DNA of 64,000 nt, taken from positions 5,492,001-5,556,000 of the forward strand of contig CP119325.1 in NCBI GenBank assembly GCA_029202525.1, written 5' to 3'. This document shows, piece after piece, positions 42,158 through 50,098 of this stretch. The notes below the pieces were generated by a model. It searched no databases and was not told where the DNA came from. It was given only the letters and a program-made list of their open reading frames with translations. Both the position numbers and the translations under genes were made by a program. Within the stretch, counting starts at the first letter, position 1, and the number at the start of each line of letters is the position of its first letter. This DNA is from Candidatus Pseudomonas phytovorans. Lineage in GTDB: Bacteria > Pseudomonadota > Gammaproteobacteria > Pseudomonadales > Pseudomonadaceae.

Positions 42158-42787
42158 ATGCCCAACGACGCACCCATCGGCCCAGGCCGGCCAAAGGACC
42201 TGGCCAAGCGTGAGGCGATTCTTGAAGCGGCCAAGGCGCTGTTCCTCAGCCTTGGTTACGCCAACACCAGCATGGATGCGGTCGCTGCGGCGGCAGGTGT
42301 TTCAAAACTCACCGTGTACAGCCACTTCACCGACAAGCAGACCCTGTTCTGTTCGGCGGTCATGGCCACCTGCCAAATACAGCTGCCTGACCTGCTGTTT
42401 GAGTACCCCGACGGGGCACCGGTGGAAGAGGTGCTGCTGACCATTGCCCGTGGTTTCCAGGCGCTGATCAGCAGTGACGAAGCGGTCAAGCTCAGCCGCC
42501 TGATCATGGCCCAGGGCAGCCTGGACCCGAGCTTTGGCGAGTACTTCTACGAAGCCGGGCCCAAGCGTGTGCTGGCCGGGATGGAAGTGCTGCTACGTGG
42601 GGCGGATGAGCGTGGGCTGCTGCGTATCGACAACCCGCTGCGGGCGGCGGAGCACTTTTTCTGCCTGGTCAAAGGCGCGCCGGATTACCGCTTGCTGCTG
42701 GGCTGCGCGGGGCCGCTGGAGGGGGATGAAGCCGAGGCGCATGTGCGCGAGGTGGTGGGGGTATTCTTGCGAGCGTACCAACCCTGA
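42158..42787 (+). CDS. TetR/AcrR family regulator
   Basis: The 209-residue product has the TetR helix-turn-helix near residues 15-60: KREAILEAAKALFLSLGYANTSMDAVAAAAGVSKLTVYSHF (split motif), then a ligand-binding domain of the AefR-like class (FGEYFYEAGPKRVLAGM). It is divergent from the NtaA-ABC operon with a palindrome between them, so it is the likely local repressor. The ATG at 42158 is preferred; a TTG at 42146 would add four residues. Confidence 0.88.
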   Translation: MPNDAPIGPGRPKDLAKREAILEAAKALFLSLGYANTSMDAVAAAAGVSKLTVYSHFTDKQTLFCSAVMATCQIQLPDLLFEYPDGAPVEEVLLTIARGFQALISSDEAVKLSRLIMAQGSLDPSFGEYFYEAGPKRVLAGMEVLLRGADERGLLRIDNPLRAAEHFFCLVKGAPDYRLLLGCAGPLEGDEAEAHVREVVGVFLRAYQP

Positions 42788-42906
42788 ACGCATCTTTTGG
42801 CATTCGGGTCACATTGTAGGAGCGCGTCTACCAGTAACTGTGCGCCCAACCGGCGCACTACCTGACATTTTTGCCAGTACCTGATCTGGCATCCTCCTGA
42901 CAGACT

Positions 42907-42929
42907 CTCATGTACCCCTCCCACATGAG
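42907..42929 (+). other. Small hairpin just upstream of the RHS gene
   Basis: CTCATGT pairs with ACATGAG around nine bases, ending 9 bases before the ATG at 42939. No strong Shine-Dalgarno is visible, and the only purine-rich bases (GAGCGG) begin inside the right arm, so the hairpin could lower translation. Confidence 0.4.
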
Positions 42930-42938
42930 CGGACCCCT

Positions 42939-43877
42939 ATGTCCACGCAAACACTCAAACTCTTTTACAAGGGCCGTAAACTTTCGACAGTGCACACAAG
43001 CAGTGCTCATTACACAGTTGTCAGCGCGAATAACCAGAACCTGTGCGAAACGAACAGCCAAACCACGCAAACACAGTTTTTGGCCACCGATGCCCAAGCG
43101 TCAACAGTTACTGCCCATACCGGAAGCCAGACGGACATTGCCTACAGCCCTTATGGTGATGACAGTTCACCGGCCGCTCACCAGATACTGTCCCGATTTA
43201 CCGGGCAAACCTGGCTACCCTCAGCCATCGGTTACCTGCTGGGTAACGGCCATCGCCTGTACAATGCGGAATTGATGCGCTTTTTCAGTGCGGACCGTTT
43301 ATCACCGTTTGGCCAAGGCGGGCTTAATGCCTATGCCTACTGCGGTAATGACCCCATCAACCGAACCGACCCGAGCGGCAGGAGTTTCATAAAAAGGTTA
43401 ACGCGTAAATACTCCTATGATGTGCTGGCTCCCCGATTGAAATTCGCGGATCCATCATTTTCAGCCAACGAATACAAGGCGTTGGGCAAGTCGCTTATAA
43501 AAAGAAACAACCGGACAGACAAGCTAATGAAGACCAAAGTATCCGGAATGTCCGCATGGGGACAAGGTGTCTTAGAAAACCGATACAAGTACAACAATGA
43601 GTACACAGAATATCTGCAGCTAACAGAAAATCCCCAAACCGGCCGTTTCACCTACCCGGAAGAAAATCTTAGAGAGATACAGCGCTCACATGGAATTTTT
43701 ATTCCTTCCTCAAACCAAGCCCCCCACACGCAGCCCCAGAGTCCGCGTGCCTCGCAAGAGTCCAGACAGATAGAAGCAGACTTAGACGGTCTACTGGCCA
43801 GACTCCTGTTAATACGGGACGATTCAGCTACTGAGGCCCTGAATTCAGGTTTGAACTTTGACTTGGGCTTAGACTAG
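42939..43877 (+). CDS. Orphan short RHS repeat-associated core protein with unknown C-terminal domain
   Basis: The 312-residue product has a short N-terminal remnant of YD/RHS repeats (AYSPYGDDS near 68), then the RHS core end YLLGNGHRLYNAELMRFFSAD and the closing motif YAYCGNDPINRTDPSGR near residue 128-145. The last 165 residues are a different domain, rich in Lys, Asn and Tyr, with lower GC than the rest of the window. This plan is that of polymorphic toxins whose C-terminal part is the effector. There is no signal peptide, no VgrG or long RHS gene, and no immunity gene beside it. It may be a remnant or a Pseudomonas-specific short RHS effector. The C-terminal domain is not recognised. Confidence 0.82.
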   Translation: MSTQTLKLFYKGRKLSTVHTSSAHYTVVSANNQNLCETNSQTTQTQFLATDAQASTVTAHTGSQTDIAYSPYGDDSSPAAHQILSRFTGQTWLPSAIGYLLGNGHRLYNAELMRFFSADRLSPFGQGGLNAYAYCGNDPINRTDPSGRSFIKRLTRKYSYDVLAPRLKFADPSFSANEYKALGKSLIKRNNRTDKLMKTKVSGMSAWGQGVLENRYKYNNEYTEYLQLTENPQTGRFTYPEENLREIQRSHGIFIPSSNQAPHTQPQSPRASQESRQIEADLDGLLARLLLIRDDSATEALNSGLNFDLGLD

Positions 43878-43882
43878 CCCGG

Positions 43883-44662
43883 TCACGGCTTTAAAGCCTT
43901 CTTCGGGTAAATGTCATACCGGCTCGACTTGCCCTCCAGGCTATGGCTGGGCTTGGGCCCGTCAATGATCGGCGCCTTGCGCGGGCGCTTCACCACCACC
44001 CGGTGGCTGGCCAGCGCAAGGGCCGCTTCGAGCAGGGCCGGGGCATCCAGGTCGTCCCCCACCAAAGGCCGGAACACGCGCATTTCCTTTTTCACCAGCG
44101 CGCTCTTGTCGCGGTGCGGGAACATCGGGTCGAGGTATATCACCTGAGGTGCCTCGCCTTCCCAACTGCGCATGCGCTCGATGGCGTTGCCGGTCAGCAG
44201 GCGCATGCGCCCGACAATAGGGCCCACCTCATCATCCGACCGCGCGCGCGCCAGGCCATCCTCCAGCAACGCTGCAATCAGCGGCTGGCGCTCGATCAGG
44301 GTCATCTGGCAGCCCAGGCTGGCCAGCACAAACGCGTCTTTGCCCAGCCCCGCAGTGGCATCCAGCACCTGCGGCCGCACGCCTTGGGCAATGCCCACGG
44401 CCTTGGCGATCATCTGCCCGTTGCCACCGCCAAACTGGCGCCGGTGCGAGGCCTGGCCGTCAACGAAGTCCACCCGCACCGGCCCCGGTGCCTGCGGGCC
44501 CAGTTGCTGGATCTGCAGGCCATCGACACCCACCTGCACGGCAAACTCGGCAGCGTCGTCCTGCAACGGCAGCGCCAGGCGCTCGGCCCACTCAGCAGCC
44601 TGCGCCTCGAATTCCGCCGACAACGCCTCGACCCGGATACCTGTGCCCTGCTCTTCCATCAT
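43883..44662 (-). CDS. rsmJ: 16S rRNA (guanine1516-N2)-methyltransferase
   Basis: The 259-residue SAM methyltransferase is RsmJ (YhiQ), which makes m2G1516 in 16S rRNA. Motifs visible are QFGGGNGQMIAKAVG near 76-90, VLDATAGLGKDAFVLASLG near 97-115, the catalytic-type VIYLDPMFPHR near 173-183, and the C-terminal VVVKRPRKAPIIDGPKPSHS. It ends five bases from the convergent RHS gene. Starts at 44662 and 44659 are both possible; AGGTG upstream suits either. Confidence 0.93.
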   Translation of the reverse strand: MMEEQGTGIRVEALSAEFEAQAAEWAERLALPLQDDAAEFAVQVGVDGLQIQQLGPQAPGPVRVDFVDGQASHRRQFGGGNGQMIAKAVGIAQGVRPQVLDATAGLGKDAFVLASLGCQMTLIERQPLIAALLEDGLARARSDDEVGPIVGRMRLLTGNAIERMRSWEGEAPQVIYLDPMFPHRDKSALVKKEMRVFRPLVGDDLDAPALLEAALALASHRVVVKRPRKAPIIDGPKPSHSLEGKSSRYDIYPKKALKP

Positions 44663-44762
44663 TCACACCTAGAAATTGAACCCAGCCATTAAGGTATCGG
44701 CCATCTCGGCCGATACAGGCAATATCCCGCTATTCTGCCAGAGCACAACGCGCGCGACTGCC

Positions 44763-45383
44763 ATGTCAGATACTCTTCCCATCGGCTTGACCTATTTGTC
44801 GCCTGTCGGCAACTACAGTCAGCACAATATCCAGGCACTCGGGGGCGTCAGCCACCTGTGGCAGGATTTCTTTGCCCGGGCCATGGCCGAGCAACAGGAA
44901 GAGCCCGTAGACAGCGTCAGCCAGTCGTTCGTGCAGTACGACCAGGACAGCGGCGAGCCCATCGGCGGCGCCCGTGCGCTGGCCCTGATCGACGCCCAGC
45001 GCAGCTGCCCGGTGCTCGACACCGAGGTGGCACCGCCCGAGCCGCTGTTTCTGCCCAAGGCAGAACTTGAAGCCAACCTGCTGCCACCTGCACCTGAGCC
45101 GTTCAGTGCCATCGATCTGATCGAGCAGCAGCGCCAGCTCGACACCAGCAACAGCTGGATGCGCCCGGTGGTGATGAGCCAGGGTGAGCCGATTGCCGAG
45201 CCCGGCCCGGGCCCTGCCCCGCGGTCGTTGTTCCTGCCCATTGCCGAGCTTGAGCGCAATCTGCTGGACCCGGCCCCGGAGCCGTTTGATGACGCCACCT
45301 TGGCCAAGCAGCAGAACGACCTGGAATTCGACATCCACTGGGCACGCCCGGTGGTGCTGAACAACGTGCGCGTTCACGCCTGA
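44763..45383 (+). CDS. Hypothetical protein with an internal tandem duplication
   Basis: A 206-residue protein that I do not recognise. It is acidic, without signal or membrane helix. Two copies of a roughly 48-residue unit lie at about 97-145 and 154-202: LFLPKAELEANLLPPAPEPF against LFLPIAELERNLLDPAPEPF, each followed by a QQ-containing helix and by RPVV. The N-terminal 90 residues are unrelated to the repeat. The ATG at 44763 is chosen because the repeat-free leader has no earlier in-frame start with a clear site. It faces the extensin-like gene with only two bases between stops. Confidence 0.72.
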   Translation: MSDTLPIGLTYLSPVGNYSQHNIQALGGVSHLWQDFFARAMAEQQEEPVDSVSQSFVQYDQDSGEPIGGARALALIDAQRSCPVLDTEVAPPEPLFLPKAELEANLLPPAPEPFSAIDLIEQQRQLDTSNSWMRPVVMSQGEPIAEPGPGPAPRSLFLPIAELERNLLDPAPEPFDDATLAKQQNDLEFDIHWARPVVLNNVRVHA

Positions 45384-45385
45384 AG

Positions 45386-46075
45386 CTAACGGCAGACCTG
45401 CCAGCGGCCCATGTCCAGATGAAAGTGGTTGTGATGGGCTGTGTTGTAGTCCGGCCCCAAAACCGTGCTGAAGCTTTTGCAGGCCGCCTGCTGCACCTGG
45501 CGCAGGAATTCTGCCTTCTGCCCACCGGCCTGCCAGTCACGCGCCAGAACGATGCGCTGACCGTCCTGCAGGCGAAAGCCGCTGATGTCCAGCGCATTGG
45601 CCGTCGCGTGCTGGCTCAGGCGGCCCTGCTTGCGGTGGTAGACATTGCGACAGGCAAAGCTGCCCAAATGATCGACCTGCGTCACCGATTGGCCCAGCAC
45701 CCGCTGCGCCACCGGCTGCAAGCCATGGTTTTCGAACAGTGCGTAGGCCACCGCCAGCGGGCAACTGGCTAAAAAGCTGCTGCTGAGCCGCGCCTGGCCG
45801 CCCTCGATGCGCCATACGTTTTGCAACGGGCAGTTAACCGAGGCCGGGCTGTCGGCCTGCGCCCGGTAGCGCAGCTGGCTGGTTTCCAGTGCCTGACGGC
45901 ACAGCGCCGGGTCATTGCGCAGGCGCGACAGTTTGTAGGAAGTCAGCAGATTGGGCGGTTGGCGCACATCAAGCGGCGCCCAAGGGTTCCATACTGCGGG
46001 AAGGCGCCAGCCGAAGTGCCAGGCCAGGCCGGCCAGTAACAGCAGCCCGGCCAGCAGCGCCAGCACTGCCCGCAT
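45386..46075 (-). CDS. Extensin-like C-terminal domain protein (M15-like metallo fold)
   Basis: The 229-residue product has an N-terminal hydrophobic segment at about 3-20 and a mature part with the extensin-like C motif: GSFACRNVYHRK near 135, QHATANALDISGFRL near 153-167 and HHNHFHLDMG near 213-222. These His and Asp residues resemble the zinc site of M15 peptidases such as D-Ala carboxypeptidases. It is probably periplasmic or membrane-anchored and may act on peptidoglycan. It starts in the previous gene's stop codon, so it ends an operon. Confidence 0.82.
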   Translation of the reverse strand: MRAVLALLAGLLLLAGLAWHFGWRLPAVWNPWAPLDVRQPPNLLTSYKLSRLRNDPALCRQALETSQLRYRAQADSPASVNCPLQNVWRIEGGQARLSSSFLASCPLAVAYALFENHGLQPVAQRVLGQSVTQVDHLGSFACRNVYHRKQGRLSQHATANALDISGFRLQDGQRIVLARDWQAGGQKAEFLRQVQQAACKSFSTVLGPDYNTAHHNHFHLDMGRWQVCR

Positions 46076-46905
46076 CAGCGGCGGAACAGGTCGTTGAGCT
46101 GGGCGAACGGCAGTGCCTGTTCACCGTAGCCGAACGTGCCCTCATCGCGAATTTCCAGCGCGGCCCGGTGCAAGGCCCCGAGTGCCGCGCGGGCCAGCGA
46201 CGAACCGACGCTGATGCGCCGCACGCCCAAGTCCTGCAACTGGTTCACGCTCAACGGCACACCCGCCATGCCCATCAGTACATTCACAGGCCGCGGTGCG
46301 ACGGCCTGCACCACCGCACGGACTTCCTCGACGGTGCGCAGCCCGGGGGCGTAAAGCACATCGGCGCCGGCCTCGGCATAGGCTTGCAGGCGCTTGATGG
46401 TGTCATCCAGGTCCATGCGCCCGTGCAACAGGTTTTCGGCCCGGGCACACAGGGTGAACGGGAACGGCAGGCTACGGGCAGCCTGTACCGCGGCCCGAAC
46501 ACGCTCTACCGCCAGCCCGAAGTCATAGATGGGTGAGTCACTGCGGCCACTGGCATCTTCGATAGAGCCGCCTACCAGACCCGCCTCGGCAGCACGCAAA
46601 ATGGTCTTGGCACAGTCCTCAGGCAGGTCGCCAAAGCCGTTTTCAAGGTCCGCAGCCACCGGCAAGGCCGTGGCATCGACGATCTCGCCAGCATTATCAA
46701 GGGTATCGTCCAGGCTCAGGGCGCCTTCGGCGTCCGGGCGGCCCAGGCTGAAAGCCAGCCCGGCGCTGGTGGTCGCCAGCGCCTCGAAGCCCAGGCTGGC
46801 CAGCAGCTTGGCGGACCCGGCATCCCACGGGTTGGGAATGACGAACGCACTGTCGCGCTCGTGCAGGGCCTTGAAGGCTTCGGCTCGCAGGGTTTGCACA
46901 TCCAT
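46075..46905 (-). CDS. Isocitrate lyase/PEP mutase superfamily enzyme
   Basis: The 276-residue TIM-barrel product has IPNPWDAGSAKLLASLGFEALATTS (split at residues 23-47), DLENGFGD near 86 and the metal-site SIEDAS near 115. The signature catalytic KKCGH of isocitrate lyase is not seen, and the corresponding part reads CARAENLLHG. Members carry out PEP mutase, methylisocitrate lyase or oxaloacetate decarboxylase reactions; which applies here I cannot say. It overlaps the extensin-like gene by one base. Confidence 0.82.
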   Translation of the reverse strand: MDVQTLRAEAFKALHERDSAFVIPNPWDAGSAKLLASLGFEALATTSAGLAFSLGRPDAEGALSLDDTLDNAGEIVDATALPVAADLENGFGDLPEDCAKTILRAAEAGLVGGSIEDASGRSDSPIYDFGLAVERVRAAVQAARSLPFPFTLCARAENLLHGRMDLDDTIKRLQAYAEAGADVLYAPGLRTVEEVRAVVQAVAPRPVNVLMGMAGVPLSVNQLQDLGVRRISVGSSLARAALGALHRAALEIRDEGTFGYGEQALPFAQLNDLFRR

Positions 46906-46933
46906 GGTTCAACCTCCGGCAGTTCAGGAAAGG

Positions 46934-47803
46934 TCAGAGTAGCCCCAGTTGTTCGACCTCGGGGGCGCGTGGCAATTCCGCCAGCGCGGCAAGGCCCGGC
47001 AGCCGCTGCATCAGCCGCTGATGAAAATGTTGAGCCAGCGCTGCGGCCAGGCGGTTGTCCGAAGTGTGCAGGAAAATATAGGGGCTGCGGCCCTCCTCGA
47101 TCCAGCTGGCTACCTTGTCCACCCACGGGGTGAGAAACGTCTCGTTGGCTGCCAGTTCCGGATGGCCGATAAAACGCACTTGTGGGTGCTGGCTGAAAGC
47201 CGCAGGGCGTGGTGGCACCTTAGGCTTCTTCGACTGCGCGTGCAGCACAGCGGCGTCGCGCGACGTGCAACTGAACAGCGCACGTGGGTCGAGGCAGATG
47301 CGCTCCACGCCGCGTTCAAGTAGCACGCGGTTGAGCAGCCGCTCCTCTTCACCCTTTGCGAAGAACGCCGGGTTGCGCACTTCCACGGCCACCGGCACGG
47401 CTATCTCGTCGAGGAAATGACAAAGCTCGCCCAGGCGTGCAGGGCCGAACCGGGCCGGCAACTGCAGCCAGTAAGGCGATACCCGCTTGCCCAGCGGGGC
47501 CATCAGCCGGGTAAAGTCGAAGGCAGGCTCAAGCTGTTCACGCAAATCACCCTCATGGCTGATGTCCCGGGGAAACTTCGCGGTGAAGCGGAAGTGGTCG
47601 GGCATCACCTGCGCCCAGCGGGCAATGGTGCCAAGGGCGGGGCGAGCGTAAAAGGTGGTGTTGCCCTCGACGGCGTTGAACACCTGGCTGTAGAGGCCAA
47701 GCATTTCATTGCTGTTAGCGTCGCTGGGATACAGGTACTCGCGCCAGGCGTTTTCGCTCCATGACGGGCAACCGAGAAAATAAGGCAGTGGTGATGAACT
47801 CAT
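46934..47803 (-). CDS. DUF72 family TIM-barrel protein
   Basis: The 289-residue cytoplasmic protein has YFLGCPSWSENAWREYLYP near the start, VFNAVEGNTTFYARP near 42-56, FTAKFPRDISHEG near 73-85 and the EVRNPAFF and YIFLHTSDN motifs further on. These are typical of DUF72 (YecE-like). The biochemical function is unknown. It starts three bases after the upstream small gene and probably shares its transcript with the two genes downstream. Confidence 0.87.
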   Translation of the reverse strand: MSSSPLPYFLGCPSWSENAWREYLYPSDANSNEMLGLYSQVFNAVEGNTTFYARPALGTIARWAQVMPDHFRFTAKFPRDISHEGDLREQLEPAFDFTRLMAPLGKRVSPYWLQLPARFGPARLGELCHFLDEIAVPVAVEVRNPAFFAKGEEERLLNRVLLERGVERICLDPRALFSCTSRDAAVLHAQSKKPKVPPRPAAFSQHPQVRFIGHPELAANETFLTPWVDKVASWIEEGRSPYIFLHTSDNRLAAALAQHFHQRLMQRLPGLAALAELPRAPEVEQLGLL

Positions 47804-47806
47804 CCA

Positions 47807-48097
47807 CTAAATGTACAGGTCGAGCCCCAGTACTTCCATGTCCCAGTCGGTGAAACCGGCGGTGCTCAGGTAGCTGGCCAATGCGGTGGCGGTACGGCGG
47901 TCACGGGCGCGGGGGAAGACCATATCCTGCGGGCGGGCTGGCAGGCCACCGCTGCGACGGCGGGCGGTGGCTTCCTGCGGGGCCGCTTCGGCCTCTTCGA
48001 TGACTTCGGCGTCGTCGATGGCCTCGTCACGCACCGCTGCCTTGCGCGGGGTGCGCTTGACCGGGTAGGACTGCGATGAGAAACCGTCGATACGCAT
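47807..48097 (-). CDS. Small conserved hypothetical protein
   Basis: A 96-residue protein starting MRIDGFSSQSYPVKRTPRK. The middle is acidic and Ala-rich (DEAIDDAEVIEEAEAAP) and probably disordered. The end, YLSTAGFTDWDMEVLGLDLYI, looks like a short ordered motif. No signal or membrane segment. The function is unknown. An upstream ATG at 48127 would add ten residues; the ATG at 48097 fits the more typical MRID start. It seems to head the run of genes down to 45386. Confidence 0.7.
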   Translation of the reverse strand: MRIDGFSSQSYPVKRTPRKAAVRDEAIDDAEVIEEAEAAPQEATARRRSGGLPARPQDMVFPRARDRRTATALASYLSTAGFTDWDMEVLGLDLYI

Positions 48098-48228
48098 GGC
48101 ATGAGCACTCGGGATCAATGATGGCAATTTAACAGCATCAGGGTTCCGTCGCTAATGCTTGAGTGATAACTGGACCACAGATCGCATAAAAGGTTTTAGC
48201 GTGATCGGCGATAACCGACGAACAGCAC

Positions 48229-48903
48229 TCAGCTCTTTTTGGGCGTAGCTACATTATCGCGCAGATAAACCGGTTGTGCCTGCTCGGCGACGATTGCCTC
48301 GCCACGCGCCCAGGCGAAAGTGGCCAGGCTAAGGACATCCAGCGCATTGGGCAAGGCGCCGGGGTTGCTGGCCGCCACCTGAACCGCCAGCCGCTCGGCA
48401 TAGCCCCATCCGGTACCGGCACCGAACCACTCGCCATTGCTGTCTGCTGGCAGCGCTACCTGCTCGGGCGGCAACACCGCTTCGCGGCCGACCAGGCGCA
48501 TTTCGCCCGCTGTGGCCTGGTAGCAGCCCCAGTACACTTCATCCATGCGCGCATCAATGGCCGCGGCCACCTGCTGCACGCCGTGCTCGCGCAAGGCACC
48601 CTGGGCCAGTGCGGCCAGGTTGGACACCGGCAGCACCGGGCGCTCCAGCGCGAAGGCCAGGCCCTGGACCACGCCGATGGCGATACGCACGCCGGTGAAT
48701 GCGCCCGGGCCACGGCCGAAGGCGATGGCATCCAGTGCATTCAGCGCGACGCCGGATTCGGCCAGCAACTGCTTGATCATCGGCAGCAGTTTTTGCGCGT
48801 GCTGACGCGGGATCACCTCGTAATGGCTGGTTACCTTGCCGTCATGCAGCAGCGCGACGGAACAGGCTTCGGTGGCGGTATCCAGGGCCAGCAGGGTGGT
48901 CAT
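48229..48903 (-). CDS. tsaB: tRNA threonylcarbamoyladenosine biosynthesis protein TsaB
   Basis: The 224-residue ASKHA-fold protein starts MTTLLALDTATEACSVAL, with HAQKLLPMIKQLL near 35-47 and FGRGPGAFTGVRIAIG near 62-77. TsaB is the non-catalytic partner of TsaD and TsaE in t6A37 synthesis. The t6A product is the substrate of TcdA, also encoded in this window. The ATG at 48903 is fixed by the family N-terminus. It is downstream of adk in the same direction, with a REP pair and a terminator between. Confidence 0.95.
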   Translation of the reverse strand: MTTLLALDTATEACSVALLHDGKVTSHYEVIPRQHAQKLLPMIKQLLAESGVALNALDAIAFGRGPGAFTGVRIAIGVVQGLAFALERPVLPVSNLAALAQGALREHGVQQVAAAIDARMDEVYWGCYQATAGEMRLVGREAVLPPEQVALPADSNGEWFGAGTGWGYAERLAVQVAASNPGALPNALDVLSLATFAWARGEAIVAEQAQPVYLRDNVATPKKS

Positions 48904-49020
48904 CGAACGGGTATCCAGGTGCAGAGGGAAAAGAGCGGCAGTATAGAGCAGCGACGGCGTTGTGTCCCGAAGGGGCGCTGTGTGGGCATGGATCATGACC
49001 TGGCGGGCTGACGACTTCCT

Positions 49021-49105
49021 TGTGGGAGCGGGCGCGCCCGCGAACACCGGCGCAGCCGGTGCCAGCCACCGCGTTGGGTTCTTCGCGGGCACGCCCGCTC
49101 CCACA
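49021..49105. repeat. REP pair upstream of tsaB
   Basis: TGTGGGAGCGGGCGCGCCCGC and its inverse, with ACCGGCGCAGCCGGT between; it closely resembles the pair at 13370-13456. It sits after the adk terminator and before tsaB. Confidence 0.9.
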
Positions 49106-49144
49106 GGGAACGTGTCAAGGCAGCCAAGGTGCGTTTCAGAAACA

Positions 49145-49170
49145 ACAACGGCCCGCAAGCGGGCCGTTGT
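49145..49170 (-). terminator. Terminator after adk
   Basis: ACAACGGCCCGC and GCGGGCCGTTGT form a 12-bp stem with a two-base centre, 20 bases after the adk stop. On the minus strand it ends in TTGTTGTTTC. Confidence 0.8.
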
Positions 49171-49190
49171 CGATGTGCGTCAGGCGCTGA

Positions 49191-49841
49191 TCAGCTCAAG
49201 GCTGCCAGGACCTTGGCAGTGATGGCGTCGACCGAACCGACACCTTCGATGTGGCTGTACTTCGGCTTGCCGGCATTGGCAGCCGACAGCTTCTGGTAGA
49301 AGTCCACCAGCGGCTTGGTCTGGGTGTGGTAGACCGACAGGCGATGACGGACGGTTTCTTCCTTGTCATCGTCGCGCTGGATCAGGTCTTCGCCAGTCAC
49401 GTCGTCCTTGCCTTCCACTTTCGGCGGGTTGTACTGAATGTGGTAAGTGCGGCCCGAAGCCAGGTGCACGCGACGGCCAGCCATGCGGCCGACGATTTCT
49501 TCGTCGTCCACGGCAATTTCGACCACAGCGTCGATGTCGACACCGGCAGCGACCATGGCTTCGGCCTGCGGGATGGTGCGTGGGAAGCCGTCGAACAGGC
49601 AGCCGTTGGCGCAATCAGGCTGGGCGATGCGCTCCTTGACCAGGCTGATGATCAGGTCGTCGGAAACCAGCTGGCCGGCATCCATGACTTTCTTCAGTTC
49701 CAGGCCCAGCGGGGTGCCGGCCTTGACGGCGGCACGCAGCATGTCACCGGTGGAGATTTGTGGAATACCGAACTTTTCGGTGATGAACTTTGCCTGAGTA
49801 CCTTTACCGGCCCCGGGAGCTCCCAGCAGAATTACGCGCAT
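49191..49841 (-). CDS. adk: Adenylate kinase
   Basis: The 216-residue product is the long (LID-containing) adenylate kinase: P-loop GAPGAGKGTQ at 7-16, ISTGDMLR at 29-36, the FDGFPRT motif near 83-89, and GRRVHLASGRTYHIQYNPPK at about 122-141 beginning the LID. The LID has His/Thr-type residues rather than four Cys, so it does not bind zinc by Cys. Only the ATG at 49841 gives the family N-terminus; AGGAG-like GAGGAGCACGAG lies upstream. Confidence 0.97.
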   Translation of the reverse strand: MRVILLGAPGAGKGTQAKFITEKFGIPQISTGDMLRAAVKAGTPLGLELKKVMDAGQLVSDDLIISLVKERIAQPDCANGCLFDGFPRTIPQAEAMVAAGVDIDAVVEIAVDDEEIVGRMAGRRVHLASGRTYHIQYNPPKVEGKDDVTGEDLIQRDDDKEETVRHRLSVYHTQTKPLVDFYQKLSAANAGKPKYSHIEGVGSVDAITAKVLAALS

Positions 49842-50098
49842 CTCGTGCTCCTCAAATTTTTTTATGAAATTCAATGGATTCGGCAAACAGGGCCAAGTCC
49901 GGAAAATCGGGTATGACCATAAATCGGTCAGAAGGCTGCTCAAGATACACAGCGCCCGGCAGCCATACAAGCGTCCCAAAGTTGCAGGAATGCGCCACTT
50001 GTGGGCGACCGGGCAAGTGGTTGCGCCCGGCGCAACCACCCTCCCCTTACCCGTGCATGCCCGGCACGCCACTCACCCTGACGGGCCTGGGCACACCT

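Noticed and set aside
42788..42860. GTAGGAGCGCG at about 42817 considered as a REP element
   Set aside because: It lacks the inverted core and partner; only a short chance match to REP ends.
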